64,000 bases of DNA from Leptothrix cholodnii SP-6 (GCF_000019785.1 NC_010524.1:2728001-2792000), one strand, 5' to 3'; counted from the stretch's first letter, positions 23,253 to 32,026 are shown. A program made the numbers and translations. Notes: generated from the sequence alone by a model not told the origin.

Positions 23253-23444
23253 TTGGCGACCCCTAACTATTCCTACGAAAAGCGCCAGCGCGAGCTGGCC
23301 AAGAAGCGCAAGAACGAAGAAAAGCGCCAACGCAAGGCCACGCCGAACCGCAGCGATGACCCCAACGCCCCGGCGCATGACGAGCCGAGCGAAGGCGCTG
23401 AAGGCGCCGCAGCCGAACCGGGCACCACGCCACCCAACGCCTGA
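23253..23444 (+). CDS. small conserved basic protein, TTG start
   Basis: 63-residue protein starting at TTG 23253, ten bases after a good ribosome-binding site (AAGGAG). The first half is strongly basic and helical (YEKRQRELAKKRKNEEKRQRK), suggesting nucleic-acid or ribosome association. The second half is acidic and disordered. Short proteins of this type, beginning ATPNYxYEKRQ, are common in Burkholderiales to my knowledge, and their function is unknown. It is followed by an intrinsic terminator. Confidence 0.7.
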   Translation: MATPNYSYEKRQRELAKKRKNEEKRQRKATPNRSDDPNAPAHDEPSEGAEGAAAEPGTTPPNA

Positions 23445-23480
23445 GTGCCGAACCGCCCGAAAGGGTGGCGATTTGACGAG

Positions 23481-23502
23481 ACCGCGCCTTGAGCGCGGTT
23501 TT
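23481..23502 (+). terminator. intrinsic terminator
   Basis: Stem ACCGCGC / GCGCGGT with a 5-base loop, followed by TTTT. It ends the small basic protein gene and lies just before the convergent DAHP synthase stop, so it may serve both. Confidence 0.7.
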
Positions 23503-23507
23503 GTCAT

Positions 23508-24620
23508 TCAGCGGCCGCGACGCGCCCGCACCGCCTCGGCCAAGGTGTCGAGCAGCGCGGCGGTGTCGTCCCAGCCGATGCAGGCGTCGGTGATCGACAC
23601 ACCCGGGCGCAGCGTCTGGCCCGGCACCAGATCCTGGCGGCCTTCATGCAGGTGGCTCTCGATCATCACGCCGGTGATGCGGCGATCGCCGGCGGCGAGT
23701 TGCGCGGCCACGTCGCGGCCGACGTCGATCTGGCGGCGATGCTGCTTCTCGGAGTTGGCGTGCGAGAAATCGATCATCACCTGCTCGCGCAGGCCGTTGA
23801 CGCGCAGCGCCGTGCAGGCCTGCTCGACATGCGCGGCCGAGTAGTTCGGCTGCTTGCCGCCACGCAGGATGACGTGGCAATCCGTGTTGCCGCGGGTCTC
23901 GAAGATCGCCGCCTGGCCCATCTTGGTCATGCCCATGAAGGCATGCGAGGCACTCGCCGCGACGATGGCGTCGGCCGCCACCTTGATGCCACCGTCGGTG
24001 CCGTTCTTGAAGCCGACCGGGCACGACAGGCCCGACGCCAGCTGGCGGTGGCTCTGGCTCTCGGTGGTGCGTGCGCCGATGGCGCCCCAGCTCACCAGAT
24101 CGGCGACGTACTGGGGGCTCAGCAGATCGAGGAACTCGGTGCCGGCGGGCAGGCCCAGCCCGACGATCTCCAGCAGCAGTTCGCGGGCGCGCCGCAGCCC
24201 CTCGTTGATGCGGAAGCTGTCGTCGAGCCGCGGGTCGTTGATGTAGCCCTTCCAGCCCACCGTCGTGCGCGGTTTCTCGAAGTACACCCGCATCACGATC
24301 AGCAGGTCGTCGCCCAGCCGCTCGGCCGCGGCGCGCAGCAGGCGCGCGTAGGCCAGCGCCTGGTCGTGGTCGTGGATCGAGCACGGCCCGACCACCACGA
24401 TGAGCCGGTCGTCGCGCCCGGCCAGCACGCGGGCCAGCGCATCGCGCGAGGTTTCCACCAGCGCCTCGGCGGCCGCCGGCAGCGGCAGTTCGTCGAGCAG
24501 CACGGCCGGCGAGATCAGGGGCCGCACGGCGCTGATGCGCACGTCGTCGACGCGCGTGCTGTCGTCGGTCGAGGGGGCACGTCGGCCCGCTTCGTGGTCA
24601 TGCTGCCAGTCGTCCACCAT
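23508..24620 (-). CDS. aroG: 3-deoxy-7-phosphoheptulonate (DAHP) synthase, class I
   Basis: Condenses phosphoenolpyruvate and erythrose 4-phosphate, the first step of the shikimate pathway. It has 370 residues from ATG 24620 (MVDDWQHDHE). The upstream in-frame extension overlaps the divergent S4 gene and is not used. Type I AroF/G/H motifs are VVGPCSIHD, VYFEKPRTTVGWKGYIND, GARTTESQSHRQLASGLS, PVGFKNGTDG and VMIDFSHANS. Which aromatic amino acid inhibits it cannot be read directly. No leader peptide or attenuator was seen in the 111 bp upstream. Confidence 0.95.
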   Translation of the reverse strand: MVDDWQHDHEAGRRAPSTDDSTRVDDVRISAVRPLISPAVLLDELPLPAAAEALVETSRDALARVLAGRDDRLIVVVGPCSIHDHDQALAYARLLRAAAERLGDDLLIVMRVYFEKPRTTVGWKGYINDPRLDDSFRINEGLRRARELLLEIVGLGLPAGTEFLDLLSPQYVADLVSWGAIGARTTESQSHRQLASGLSCPVGFKNGTDGGIKVAADAIVAASASHAFMGMTKMGQAAIFETRGNTDCHVILRGGKQPNYSAAHVEQACTALRVNGLREQVMIDFSHANSEKQHRRQIDVGRDVAAQLAAGDRRITGVMIESHLHEGRQDLVPGQTLRPGVSITDACIGWDDTAALLDTLAEAVRARRGR

Positions 24621-24731
24621 CTTGAATTCCTGTCTCCCGCCGTCAACGGCGCCCGGGCGCACGGACCATTCCGGCGCGCGCTGGATTATCGGCGTGCACC
24701 AGCGCCCCGCCGGCACCCTAGACTCCTGGCC

Positions 24732-24956
24732 ATGAACGACATCGAATTCACTCTGCGCGGCGACCACATCGGCCTCGACGCCCTGCTCAAGGCCACCGGC
24801 CTGGCCGACAGCGGCGGCGCCGCCAAGGCGCTGATCGCACAAGGCCTGGTGCAGATCGACGGCCAGACCGAACTGCGCAAGACCTGCAAGGTGCGCGCCG
24901 GTCAGTGCGTGACGTTCGCCGGCTCTCGCGTGCTCGTGGCCGCCGGTGCACCGTAA
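24732..24956 (+). CDS. S4-domain RNA-binding protein (YbcJ-like)
   Basis: 74-residue single-domain S4 RNA-binding protein from ATG 24732 (MNDIEFTLRGDHIGLDALLK). The S4 core is visible as LDALLKATGLADSGGAAKALI, QGLVQIDGQ and RKTCKVRAGQCVTF. It resembles YbcJ/RlbA-type stand-alone S4 proteins, thought to act in ribosome or RNA quality control. It diverges from aroG with a 111-bp spacer. Confidence 0.85.
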   Translation: MNDIEFTLRGDHIGLDALLKATGLADSGGAAKALIAQGLVQIDGQTELRKTCKVRAGQCVTFAGSRVLVAAGAP

Positions 24957-25099
24957 AACGGCGGTCGAGGGAACTTGCGACGCGCGATCGCACTCTTACA
25001 TTGGCCCTGGCTTCGCGAGTCTTGACAGAACCCTTGAATTCGCGAGCGCCAACGCCATCTGGCAAGGCATCAATCTCACAAACACCTGAGGACGACACA

Positions 25100-26101
25100 A
25101 TGAAAAACTGGTTGCTGGCTGCCCTGATGGCGCTGGTTGCAGTCACCACCACGCTGCCTGCCGACGTCGAGGCCAAGCGCCTCGGCAGCGGCGGCTCTGC
25201 AGGCATGCAGCGCAGCATGCCCGCACGCAATGACAGCGCAGCAACGCCCGCCAAGCCGGCGCCTGCCGCGCAGCCGGGCCAGCAAGCCGGTCAACAGGCC
25301 GGTGCCGCACCGGCTGCAGCGCCCAAGCGCAACTGGATGGGACCGATCGCCGGCCTTGCCGCCGGTCTCGGCATCGCCGCGCTGATGAGCCATCTGGGCC
25401 TGGGCGAAGCGTTCGGCAACTTCCTGATGATGGCGTTGCTGGCGGTCGCCGCGATCGCGCTGGTGGCCTTCCTGATGCGCCGCTTCGGCAGCAAGGGCAA
25501 GACGGCCCCGGCTGCAGGCGACTGGGCGCCGGCGGGTGCCGGCGCCGCAGGCAGCAGCGCCGGCAGCGGCGCGCAGGTTGCCTGGCCGGCCGCGATGCAG
25601 CGCAGCAATGCGCAAGAAGGCAGCGCGGCAGCAAGCTTTGGCCAGGCCGGCAACTCGGCCGGATTCAATTCGGCTTCCGCCCCGGCCTTCGAGCCCATCG
25701 GGGCAGCGCCGACCGCCGCCGCCAACCTGCCGGCCGACTTCGACCAGGCTGGTTTCGAACGCATCGCCAAGATGATCTTCATCCGCATGCAGGCGGCCAA
25801 CGACAGCGGTGACCTGAACGACCTGCGCAGCTTCACGACGCCGGAGATGTTCGCCCACATCCGCCTTGAACTGCAGGAGCGTGGCAACGCCCCGCAGACC
25901 ACCGACGTGGTCGACGTGGCAGCCGAAGTGCTCGACCTGACCCGTGACACGGATCGCGACATTGTCAGCGTGCGCTACCACGGCCAGATCCGTGAAGCGG
26001 CGGGCGCGCCGGTGACATCGTTCGACGAGATCTGGCACCTGGTGCAGCCGCGTGACGGCAGCCGCAACTGGGCGATCTCGGGGATCCAGCAAACGAACTG
26101 A
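25100..26101 (+). CDS. Tim44-like domain membrane protein
   Basis: 333-residue protein from ATG 25100, with a ribosome-binding site just upstream. A signal peptide (about 1-25) is followed by KRLGSGGSAGMQRSM, a common N-terminal motif of proteobacterial Tim44-like proteins. An Ala/Pro/Gln-rich stretch, then two hydrophobic segments (about 81-98 and 104-125) and a Gly/Ala/Ser linker follow. The C-terminal Tim44-like fold (about 215-330) has FERIAKMIFIRMQAANDSGDL, LRSFTTPEMF and SVRYHGQIREAAGAPVTSFDEIWHL. The family name comes from a mitochondrial import factor, and the bacterial role is not established. A strong terminator follows. Confidence 0.85.
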   Translation: MKNWLLAALMALVAVTTTLPADVEAKRLGSGGSAGMQRSMPARNDSAATPAKPAPAAQPGQQAGQQAGAAPAAAPKRNWMGPIAGLAAGLGIAALMSHLGLGEAFGNFLMMALLAVAAIALVAFLMRRFGSKGKTAPAAGDWAPAGAGAAGSSAGSGAQVAWPAAMQRSNAQEGSAAASFGQAGNSAGFNSASAPAFEPIGAAPTAAANLPADFDQAGFERIAKMIFIRMQAANDSGDLNDLRSFTTPEMFAHIRLELQERGNAPQTTDVVDVAAEVLDLTRDTDRDIVSVRYHGQIREAAGAPVTSFDEIWHLVQPRDGSRNWAISGIQQTN

Positions 26102-26140
26102 GCCACCTCTGCCCGCCTGGCGGACAGAAGACTCACCCCG

Positions 26141-26166
26141 AAACGGCGCCAAGGCGCCGTTTTTTT
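26141..26166 (+). terminator. intrinsic terminator
   Basis: Stem AACGGCGCC / GGCGCCGTT around an AA loop, followed by a run of seven T. It terminates the Tim44-like gene. Confidence 0.9.
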
Positions 26167-26268
26167 GTGCCCGGATCGATCAACATTCAGTCACAGCGGG
26201 CGCATCGACCCGATCACAGAATCGGCACGCCCGGGCCCTGACCCGGTACCACGCCACGGGAGTTCCTG

Positions 26269-26556
26269 ATGATCGATCGACCAGCCCCCCGCCGCCTGCA
26301 CTCGGCGCGCGAGCACCAGCAACTGCGCGCCGTTGCGGCACTGAGCCTCGGTGGCGTGATGCTGCTGACGCCGCTGTTCCTGCAGCCCAACCAGCGTCAG
26401 GCCTTCGACCTGCTGCTGCCGCTGGGCTGGTGTGCCGTGGCGCTGGGCGCGCTGTTGCAGTGGCGGGTACCGGCGGCGACGCCGGCGTTCCTCGCCCAGC
26501 AGATCGAGGCCGATCTGATGCACCACCGCCGCGTCCGCACCACCCGTGCAGCGTGA
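26269..26556 (+). CDS. small membrane protein, hypothetical
   Basis: Unrecognised 95-residue protein with two likely membrane helices (VAALSLGGVMLLTPLFL and LLLPLGWCAVALGALLQW) joined by a short polar turn, a basic N-terminus and a basic C-terminal tail. Start ATG 26269 follows a GGAG-like site. It overlaps the next gene by one base (TGATG), so the two probably form a small operon. No function is proposed. Confidence 0.6.
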   Translation: MIDRPAPRRLHSAREHQQLRAVAALSLGGVMLLTPLFLQPNQRQAFDLLLPLGWCAVALGALLQWRVPAATPAFLAQQIEADLMHHRRVRTTRAA

Positions 26557-26957
26557 TGATGCATCTGCTCGCCCTGCAACGTCACCCGCCGGGCTGGCTG
26601 GCCCTGGCCGTGATGGCGACCGCGATGGCGGTCTACACCTGGCCGCAGCGGCTGGACGCAGATGCCGTCTGGCAGATGCTGCAGCAACCCTGGCGATCCG
26701 CATCGACCGCTGCCGTCGAGGATTCGACCGACCCCGCGCTGCTGCGTCGCCCGACCGTCGTGGCCGGCGGATTCGATCCCTTCAGCCGCGCCACGGGAAC
26801 GCCGCTGCCCGTGCTGGCCAGCATCACCGACCCGAGCCCGCAGCCACCGGGCGCGACCCAGGTCGTGCGCTGCAGATCCGGCGGTCGGGTCGTCTATGCC
26901 GACACCTGGTCGGCCTGTCCACGCGGCATGGGCGAATTGCTGTCGCTGGCGCGTTGA
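26556..26957 (+). CDS. hypothetical protein with N-terminal membrane anchor
   Basis: Unrecognised 133-residue protein from ATG 26556 (a second ATG follows directly). One hydrophobic segment (PPGWLALAVMATAMAVYTW, about 10-28) anchors it. The rest looks periplasmic. The C-terminal third has two cysteines (VVRCRSGGRVVYADTWSAC) in a pattern like short DUF4124-type domains, which could form a disulfide. It is translationally coupled to the preceding two-helix protein. Function unknown. Confidence 0.55.
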   Translation: MMHLLALQRHPPGWLALAVMATAMAVYTWPQRLDADAVWQMLQQPWRSASTAAVEDSTDPALLRRPTVVAGGFDPFSRATGTPLPVLASITDPSPQPPGATQVVRCRSGGRVVYADTWSACPRGMGELLSLAR

Positions 26958-27095
26958 ACGCTTGCACCGCGAAGGTCGACGGGTCGAGCTTCGACACGCC
27001 GGGTCGGATGGAAACAACAGGTGAGCATTCCGTCTAGCTGAAACTGCACAAATCATTCAAAGTTCTTGCGTGCAATTCAGCACGAGGAGGACTCA

Positions 27096-27914
27096 ATGAT
27101 GGACATGCAGTCGATGCAGACTTTTCTCAGCACCACCGTCAGCGATCTGGCGGTGAAGATCTTGGCCGCTGTCGCATTCTGGATCGTCGGCCGCTGGCTG
27201 ATCGGCCGAGTGATTGCAGTCATGCAAGCGGCCATGAACCGCAATGCGGTCGATCCGACGCTGACCAAGTACCTCGGCTCGATCGTCGCGATCACGCTGA
27301 ACATCACCCTGGTGCTCGGCATCCTGGGCTACTTCGGCATCCAGACCACCTCGTTTGCGGCCATGCTGGCCGGTGTGGGCGTGGCGATCGGCGCGGCCTG
27401 GAGCGGCATGCTGGGCAACTTCGCCGCAGGTGCCTTCATGCTGGTGCTGCAGCCGTTCAAGGTGGGGGATTTCGTCACCATCGGCGGCGTGACCGGCACG
27501 GTGCGCGAACTGGGCCTGTTCGGCACCACGCTGCTGACACCCGACAACGTGCAGACGATCGTCGGCAACGGCAAGGCCTTCAGCGACACGATCCAGAACT
27601 TCTCGTCCATGCCGGTGCGCCGCGTCGATCGCACCGCACAGCTCGCCGGCAGCGTCGACCCGCTGGACGCGATCGCGCGCTTCAAGGCCGCCGTCGCCCA
27701 GATCCCCAATGTGGCCACCAGCCCGGCCCCGGAGGTGAACCTGCTCGACTTCAACCTGGTCGGCTGCGTGATCTCGGTGCGTCCTTACACCCACACCGAC
27801 CACTATTGGCAGGTCTATTTCGACACCAACGAAGCGATCGCCCGGGTCGCCAAGGAAGCCGGCTGGCCCGCGCCGACACCCAGCGCCATCCATCACATCG
27901 TCCCGGCGGCCTGA
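27096..27914 (+). CDS. mscS: small-conductance mechanosensitive channel
   Basis: MscS-family channel that releases solutes during hypo-osmotic shock. It has 272 residues from ATG 27096, behind a strong GAGGAGG site. Three transmembrane segments are visible: about 15-40, 55-78 and the pore helix at about 85-115. The pore helix carries the Gly/Ala pattern GVGVAIGAAWSGMLGNFAAG. The conserved LVLQPFKVGDFVTIGG begins the beta domain. The C-terminal cytoplasmic vestibule continues to the end. The length matches minimal E. coli-type MscS. Confidence 0.95.
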   Translation: MMDMQSMQTFLSTTVSDLAVKILAAVAFWIVGRWLIGRVIAVMQAAMNRNAVDPTLTKYLGSIVAITLNITLVLGILGYFGIQTTSFAAMLAGVGVAIGAAWSGMLGNFAAGAFMLVLQPFKVGDFVTIGGVTGTVRELGLFGTTLLTPDNVQTIVGNGKAFSDTIQNFSSMPVRRVDRTAQLAGSVDPLDAIARFKAAVAQIPNVATSPAPEVNLLDFNLVGCVISVRPYTHTDHYWQVYFDTNEAIARVAKEAGWPAPTPSAIHHIVPAA

Positions 27915-28281
27915 ACCGACCCGCGGAAATTTGTTGCGCAGTGCAACAACAACCGCGGGTAATCCGCTACACTGCGCCGCGCACGCCCCATCCGTGGGGC
28001 GTTGCTGTCTCGTTCATCGGCTCTGACCTTCCTCTTTCCCTCACATCCTCCGGCAGACGGCCTTCTCGGCCAGATCTGCGGGGTTGCAGGCGCGGTCGGC
28101 GGCGATGCTGTTCGACCGGGCGGGCTTTCCTTCCCCCCAGATGTTTCGCGATCCCCTGCGCGTTGATGGATGCCGCGCCGGCTTCGTGTTGCCCTGCCCA
28201 TGCGCGGTCGTCTTCCGACGACCACCTGCAAGGCTCCTTCCCGCAGAAACGGGCCGGCGCCATTGAAAGACTGAAGCAATC
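27915..28281 (+). promoter_or_regulatory. long structured leader upstream of rhlE
   Basis: A 367-bp gap without a credible gene. A -10-like TACACT (27968-27973) is followed by three hairpins: CGCCCCA-TCCG-TGGGGCG (27984-28001), GGTCGTC-TTCC-GACGACC (28206-28223) and CCCG-CAGAAA-CGGG just downstream. Upstream, TTGTTGC-GCAGT-GCAACAA forms an inverted repeat that could end mscS transcription. If transcription starts near 27980, the helicase mRNA has a leader of about 300 nt, as known for some DEAD-box helicase genes with cold or autoregulatory control. That role is inferred. Confidence 0.45.
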
Positions 28282-29790
28282 ATGACCTTTGACACCCTTG
28301 GCCTGCACGAAGCCATCCTGAAATCCGTCACCGCCGCCGGCTACGACACGCCGACCGACGTTCAGGCACAGACCATTCCGCCCGCACTGCAAGGTCTCGA
28401 CCTGCGTGTGTGCTCCAACACCGGCAGCGGCAAGACCGCCGCCTTCGTGCTGCCGGCGCTGCAGCGCGTGCTGGCTGCCCGCAACGACCCGTCGAAGGCC
28501 CGCGCCAAGGGCCAGGTCTGCGGCCCGCGCGTGCTGGTGCTCGCACCGACGCGTGAACTGGCGATGCAGGTCTCCAAGGCGGCCAGCACCTACGGCCAGC
28601 ACGTGGCCGGCCTGCGCGTGGCCACCATCGTCGGTGGCGTGCCCTACCCGGCCCAGCTGGCCGCGCTGCGCAAGCCGCTCGACATCCTGATCGCCACTCC
28701 CGGCCGCCTGATCGACCACCTCAACAGCGGCAAGGCCGTGCTGGGCGACGTCGAGATGCTGATCCTCGACGAAGCCGACCGCATGCTCGACATGGGCTTC
28801 ATCGAAGACATCGAGCGCATCGCCGAATCGCTGCCGCAAGAGCGCCAGACCGTGATGGTCAGCGCCACCTTCGCCGGTCAGGTCGGCCGTCTGGCGGACC
28901 AGATCCTGAAGAGCGACGCCAAGCGCATCGAGATCACCAGCCACACCGACAACCACGAGAACATCGAACAGCAACTGCTGTGGGCCGACAGCATCGAGCA
29001 CAAGGCCAAGCTGCTCGAGCACCTGCTGACCGAACGCGAAATGCAGCAGGCGCTGGTCTTCACCAGCACCCAGCGTGACGCCGACGAGCTCGCCGCTCAC
29101 CTGTACGAACTGGGCCACGCCGTCGCGCCGCTGCACGGCGGCATGCCGCAAGGTCGCCGCAGCCGCACGCTGATGGCGCTGCGCAACGGCGAGATCAAGG
29201 TCCTGATCGCCACCGACGTCGCCGCCCGCGGCATCGACGTGCCGACCATCAGCCACGTGATCAATTTCGGTCTGCCGATGAAGGCCGAGGACTACGTGCA
29301 CCGCATCGGCCGCACCGGTCGTGCCGGCCGTACCGGCCGCGCGATCACGCTGGCCGAGCGCCGTGACGTCGGCATGATCCGCCGCATCCAGCAGTTCACG
29401 ACCCAGACCATCCCGGTGACGGTCATCGCCGGCCTGGAACCGACCCGCCCCGCGCCGGAAATGTTCCTCAGCCGTGGTGCACCGCGTCGTGATGCCGGCC
29501 GTCCGCCGCACCGCGGTGCGGGTGGTTACGGCGCGCCGAGCGGCCGTGGCCGTCCGGGCCCGGGCGGTTTCAACAACCGTGACCGTGAAAGCCACGCCCC
29601 GCGTGACGGTGGTTTCGGCGCCGCGCCGCGCAGCCATTTCAATGGCAGCGACGGTGGTGCCGGTGGCCATCACCACCCGACTGGCGCACGTCGCCATGAC
29701 GGCGATCGTAGCCCGGGCGCCCATGGTGGCGGCCGTCCTGCCGACCGCAGTGGTTTCGGTGGCCGCCCGCGCGGTTTCACCCCGCGCTAA
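28282..29790 (+). CDS. rhlE: DEAD-box ATP-dependent RNA helicase, RhlE-type
   Basis: RNA helicase likely acting in ribosome assembly and RNA turnover, often in the cold. The 502-residue protein has a Q motif region (TFDTLGLHEAILKSVTAAGY), Walker A SNTGSGKTAAFVLP, APTRELAMQV, TPGRLIDHL, the DEAD box LILDEADRMLDMGF, SAT (VMVSATFAG), ARGIDVPTISHVINF and HRIGRTGRAGRTGRA. The last 120 residues are a Gly/Arg/His-rich, probably disordered RNA-binding tail, typical of RhlE. It sits behind a long structured leader and ends with a strong terminator. Confidence 0.93.
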   Translation: MTFDTLGLHEAILKSVTAAGYDTPTDVQAQTIPPALQGLDLRVCSNTGSGKTAAFVLPALQRVLAARNDPSKARAKGQVCGPRVLVLAPTRELAMQVSKAASTYGQHVAGLRVATIVGGVPYPAQLAALRKPLDILIATPGRLIDHLNSGKAVLGDVEMLILDEADRMLDMGFIEDIERIAESLPQERQTVMVSATFAGQVGRLADQILKSDAKRIEITSHTDNHENIEQQLLWADSIEHKAKLLEHLLTEREMQQALVFTSTQRDADELAAHLYELGHAVAPLHGGMPQGRRSRTLMALRNGEIKVLIATDVAARGIDVPTISHVINFGLPMKAEDYVHRIGRTGRAGRTGRAITLAERRDVGMIRRIQQFTTQTIPVTVIAGLEPTRPAPEMFLSRGAPRRDAGRPPHRGAGGYGAPSGRGRPGPGGFNNRDRESHAPRDGGFGAAPRSHFNGSDGGAGGHHHPTGARRHDGDRSPGAHGGGRPADRSGFGGRPRGFTPR

Positions 29791-29824
29791 AGGGTTGCTG
29801 ACGCTGCGGCGTCAACACACTTCG

Positions 29825-29848
29825 AACCGGCCTCTGGGCCGGTTTTTT
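29825..29848 (+). terminator. intrinsic terminator
   Basis: Stem AACCGGCC / GGCCGGTT around a 4-base loop, with a T-run. It ends rhlE and faces the convergent histidine kinase gene. Confidence 0.9.
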
Positions 29849-29872
29849 ATTGCCTGGCGCGGATGTTCTGGG

Positions 29873-31300
29873 TCACGCGGGCAGGTATCGGGGCCAATGC
29901 ACCTGGACCTCCAGACCGGGTTGCGCCGGGCGCAGCGTCAGCGTGCCGCCGTGCGCCTGCGCCACCAGCCGGCACAGATGCAGGCCCAGCCCGACGCCGC
30001 CGGTGTGGCGGGCCCGGGCGGCATCGGCGCGGTAGAACGGCTCGCTCAGGTGCGCCAGGTGTTCGGCATCGACGCCGGGGCCGTGGTCGCGCACGCTCAG
30101 CAGCAGCTGATCGCCGTCGGCTTGCAGGCGCACGATCACCTCGGCCGGCGCCGGCGCCAGCCGGCCGTGACGCAGGGCGTTGTCGATCAGGTTGCGCACC
30201 AGCAGGCGCCAGCGTGCCGGGTCGACGCGGCTCATCCCCAGCTGATCGTCGAGCTGCAGCTCGACCCGTGGCGCGGATTCGCCCGCACGAACCCCGCGGC
30301 TGTCCAGCACATCGGCCACGGTCTGACGCACCAGCGCGGCCAGGTCGGTGGCCTCGGGCTGAAGTGCGCGGTGGCCGGCAGCCAGGCGTTCGCTCTCGAG
30401 CAGATCGTTGATCAGCTCGCGCATCTCGCCCAGGTCGCGCAGCAGCGCATCGCGGGCGCTGCCTTCGTCGACCAGTTCGGCGTTCAGGCGCGCGCGTGTC
30501 AGCGGTGAGCGCAGCTCGTGGCTGATGGCCAGCAGCAGGGCGCGCTTGGCGTCGAGCATGTGGCGCAGTTCGCCGGCCATGGTGTTGATCTGGCCGGCGA
30601 GCTGGCCGAGCTCGTCGCCGCGACGCACGATGATCGGCTCGTCGAAATCGCCGCGGCCGTAGCGCACGGCACCGGCGCGGATCTCGGCCAGCGGACGCAA
30701 CAGGTGGCGCATCACGGCATAGGCCAGCGCGGTGACCAGCAGCAGCAGCGCCAGCGTGATCCAGCCGATCACCCGCGGCTGATGACGCAACGGCACCTCG
30801 CCGAGGGCAAAGACGATGCGGTGGCCGTCGGCACTGCGACGTGTCAGCGTGAACGAACCACGCTCGCCCGACGGGGCCTCGGCGGCGTCGTCATCGGAGC
30901 GCATCCTCGGATGCATCGGCCGCCCCACCGCATCACCCTCGCCGCGCAACCACGGCGGGCGATGCATCGGGCGCAGCGGCAAGGGCTGGCGTGGCAGGCC
31001 GTCGGGGTGCGACGACCAGTTGACCTGCGGGCCTTCGATGCGCACGGCCACCGGCAGCCGATCGACAAGCGCCTGGGCGCGCGCCTCGTCGGGCGGGCTG
31101 CCGATGTCGGCGACCAGGCGGTCGACGTAATCGGCCACCAGCGGGCGCACCAGCGCACGCCATCCGCCACCGAGCGCACGCTGCATGCCGGTCATGAACG
31201 TGAGGGTCATGACCAGCGCGAGCAGCAGGAACAGCAGCATCAGCCGCACGCCCAGCCGCTGCAGACGCGGCGGCTGGCTGACGGGATCGCGCTCGGCCAT
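29873..31300 (-). CDS. sensor histidine kinase (CpxA-like)
   Basis: Membrane sensor of a two-component pair. ATG at 31300 is preferred, with GTG at 31315 as an alternative. A first membrane segment (about 17-42) is followed by a periplasmic sensor of about 125 residues, rich in Pro, Arg and Met-His. A second membrane segment (about 172-195) leads to a HAMP domain. The HisKA phospho-acceptor is in LAISHELRSPLTRARLNAEL. HATPase boxes are RNLIDNALRHG, RDHGPGVD and GGVGLGLHLCRLVA. It is the last gene of a run with the response regulator (28-bp gap) and the Spy/CpxP-like lipoprotein, so it is probably an envelope or metal stress sensor. The Met/His-rich periplasmic loop (PMHRPPWLRGEGDAVGRPMH) would suit metal sensing. 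Confidence 0.88.
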   Translation of the reverse strand: MAERDPVSQPPRLQRLGVRLMLLFLLLALVMTLTFMTGMQRALGGGWRALVRPLVADYVDRLVADIGSPPDEARAQALVDRLPVAVRIEGPQVNWSSHPDGLPRQPLPLRPMHRPPWLRGEGDAVGRPMHPRMRSDDDAAEAPSGERGSFTLTRRSADGHRIVFALGEVPLRHQPRVIGWITLALLLLVTALAYAVMRHLLRPLAEIRAGAVRYGRGDFDEPIIVRRGDELGQLAGQINTMAGELRHMLDAKRALLLAISHELRSPLTRARLNAELVDEGSARDALLRDLGEMRELINDLLESERLAAGHRALQPEATDLAALVRQTVADVLDSRGVRAGESAPRVELQLDDQLGMSRVDPARWRLLVRNLIDNALRHGRLAPAPAEVIVRLQADGDQLLLSVRDHGPGVDAEHLAHLSEPFYRADAARARHTGGVGLGLHLCRLVAQAHGGTLTLRPAQPGLEVQVHWPRYLPA

Positions 31301-31327
31301 GTCAGGCACCGGCACGGGGCGCCGCAG

Positions 31328-32026
31328 TCACGGCACGAGGCGGGCGCCGGCAAAGGCGTAGCCCGCGTTGCGCAGCGTCTTGATGCAATCGAGCGGCTCG
31401 AGCTTCTTGCGCAGCCGGCTGACCAGGATGTCGACCGCCCGCGTGAACAGGTCGTCGGACTCCTGCCCGCGCAGGCGGATCAGGATGTCGTCACGGCTGA
31501 ACACCTTCTGCGGCTCGCGCGCCAGCAGCACCAGCAGCTCGAACTCGGTGCCGGTCAGTTCGACCGGCCGGCCCTGCACCAGCACCTGGCGGCGCTCGAG
31601 GTCGATCACGAGTCCGTCGAAAACGAGCGGGGTCGTGGACACCGCCGCCGCTGCCGGCGCGGGCGCACGCTGGCGCCGCAGGATGGTCTGCAGCCGCGCC
31701 GCCAGCTCGCGCGGCTCGAAGGGCTTGGGCAGGTAGTCGTCGGCGCCGAGTTCGAGGCCGATCACGCGGTCCATCACGTCGCCGCGCGCGGTCAGCATCA
31801 GGATCGGGATCTGGCTGGTCTTGCGGATTTCGCGGCAGACCTCGAAGCCGTCCATCTCGGGCAGCATGACGTCGAGGATCACCGCGTCATAGCCGCCCCC
31901 GGCCAGCCGCTGCAGGCCGAGGCTGGGACGTTCGGCGTGATCGAGGTCGAGGTCGAAACGGCGCAGATAGGCCGCCAGAGGCGCGGCCAGATGTTCATCG
32001 TCGTCGATCAGAAGCAGGCGCGGCAT
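31328..32026 (-). CDS. OmpR/PhoB-family response regulator (CpxR-like)
   Basis: 232-residue DNA-binding response regulator. The receiver has the acidic pocket IDDDE (D8-D10), phospho-acceptor D52 in LDVMLPEMDG, T79 and K101 in LPKPFEP. The C-terminal winged helix (about 130-228) has ELTGTEFELLVLLA and SRDDIL...RAVDILVSRLRKKLEP. It is partnered with the kinase just downstream and follows the Spy/CpxP-like gene, giving a CpxP-R-A order. Its operator was not identified. Confidence 0.92.
   Translation of the reverse strand: MPRLLLIDDDEHLAAPLAAYLRRFDLDLDHAERPSLGLQRLAGGGYDAVILDVMLPEMDGFEVCREIRKTSQIPILMLTARGDVMDRVIGLELGADDYLPKPFEPRELAARLQTILRRQRAPAPAAAAVSTTPLVFDGLVIDLERRQVLVQGRPVELTGTEFELLVLLAREPQKVFSRDDILIRLRGQESDDLFTRAVDILVSRLRKKLEPLDCIKTLRNAGYAFAGARLVP

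Noticed and set aside
24621-24731. Attenuator or leader peptide upstream of aroG
   Set aside because: No short frame rich in Phe, Tyr or Trp and no terminator/antiterminator pair was seen in this 111-bp gap.
29474-30508. Plus-strand frame crossing the 3' end of rhlE and the histidine kinase
   Set aside because: It has no family features, crosses a strong terminator and lies opposite a well-supported kinase.
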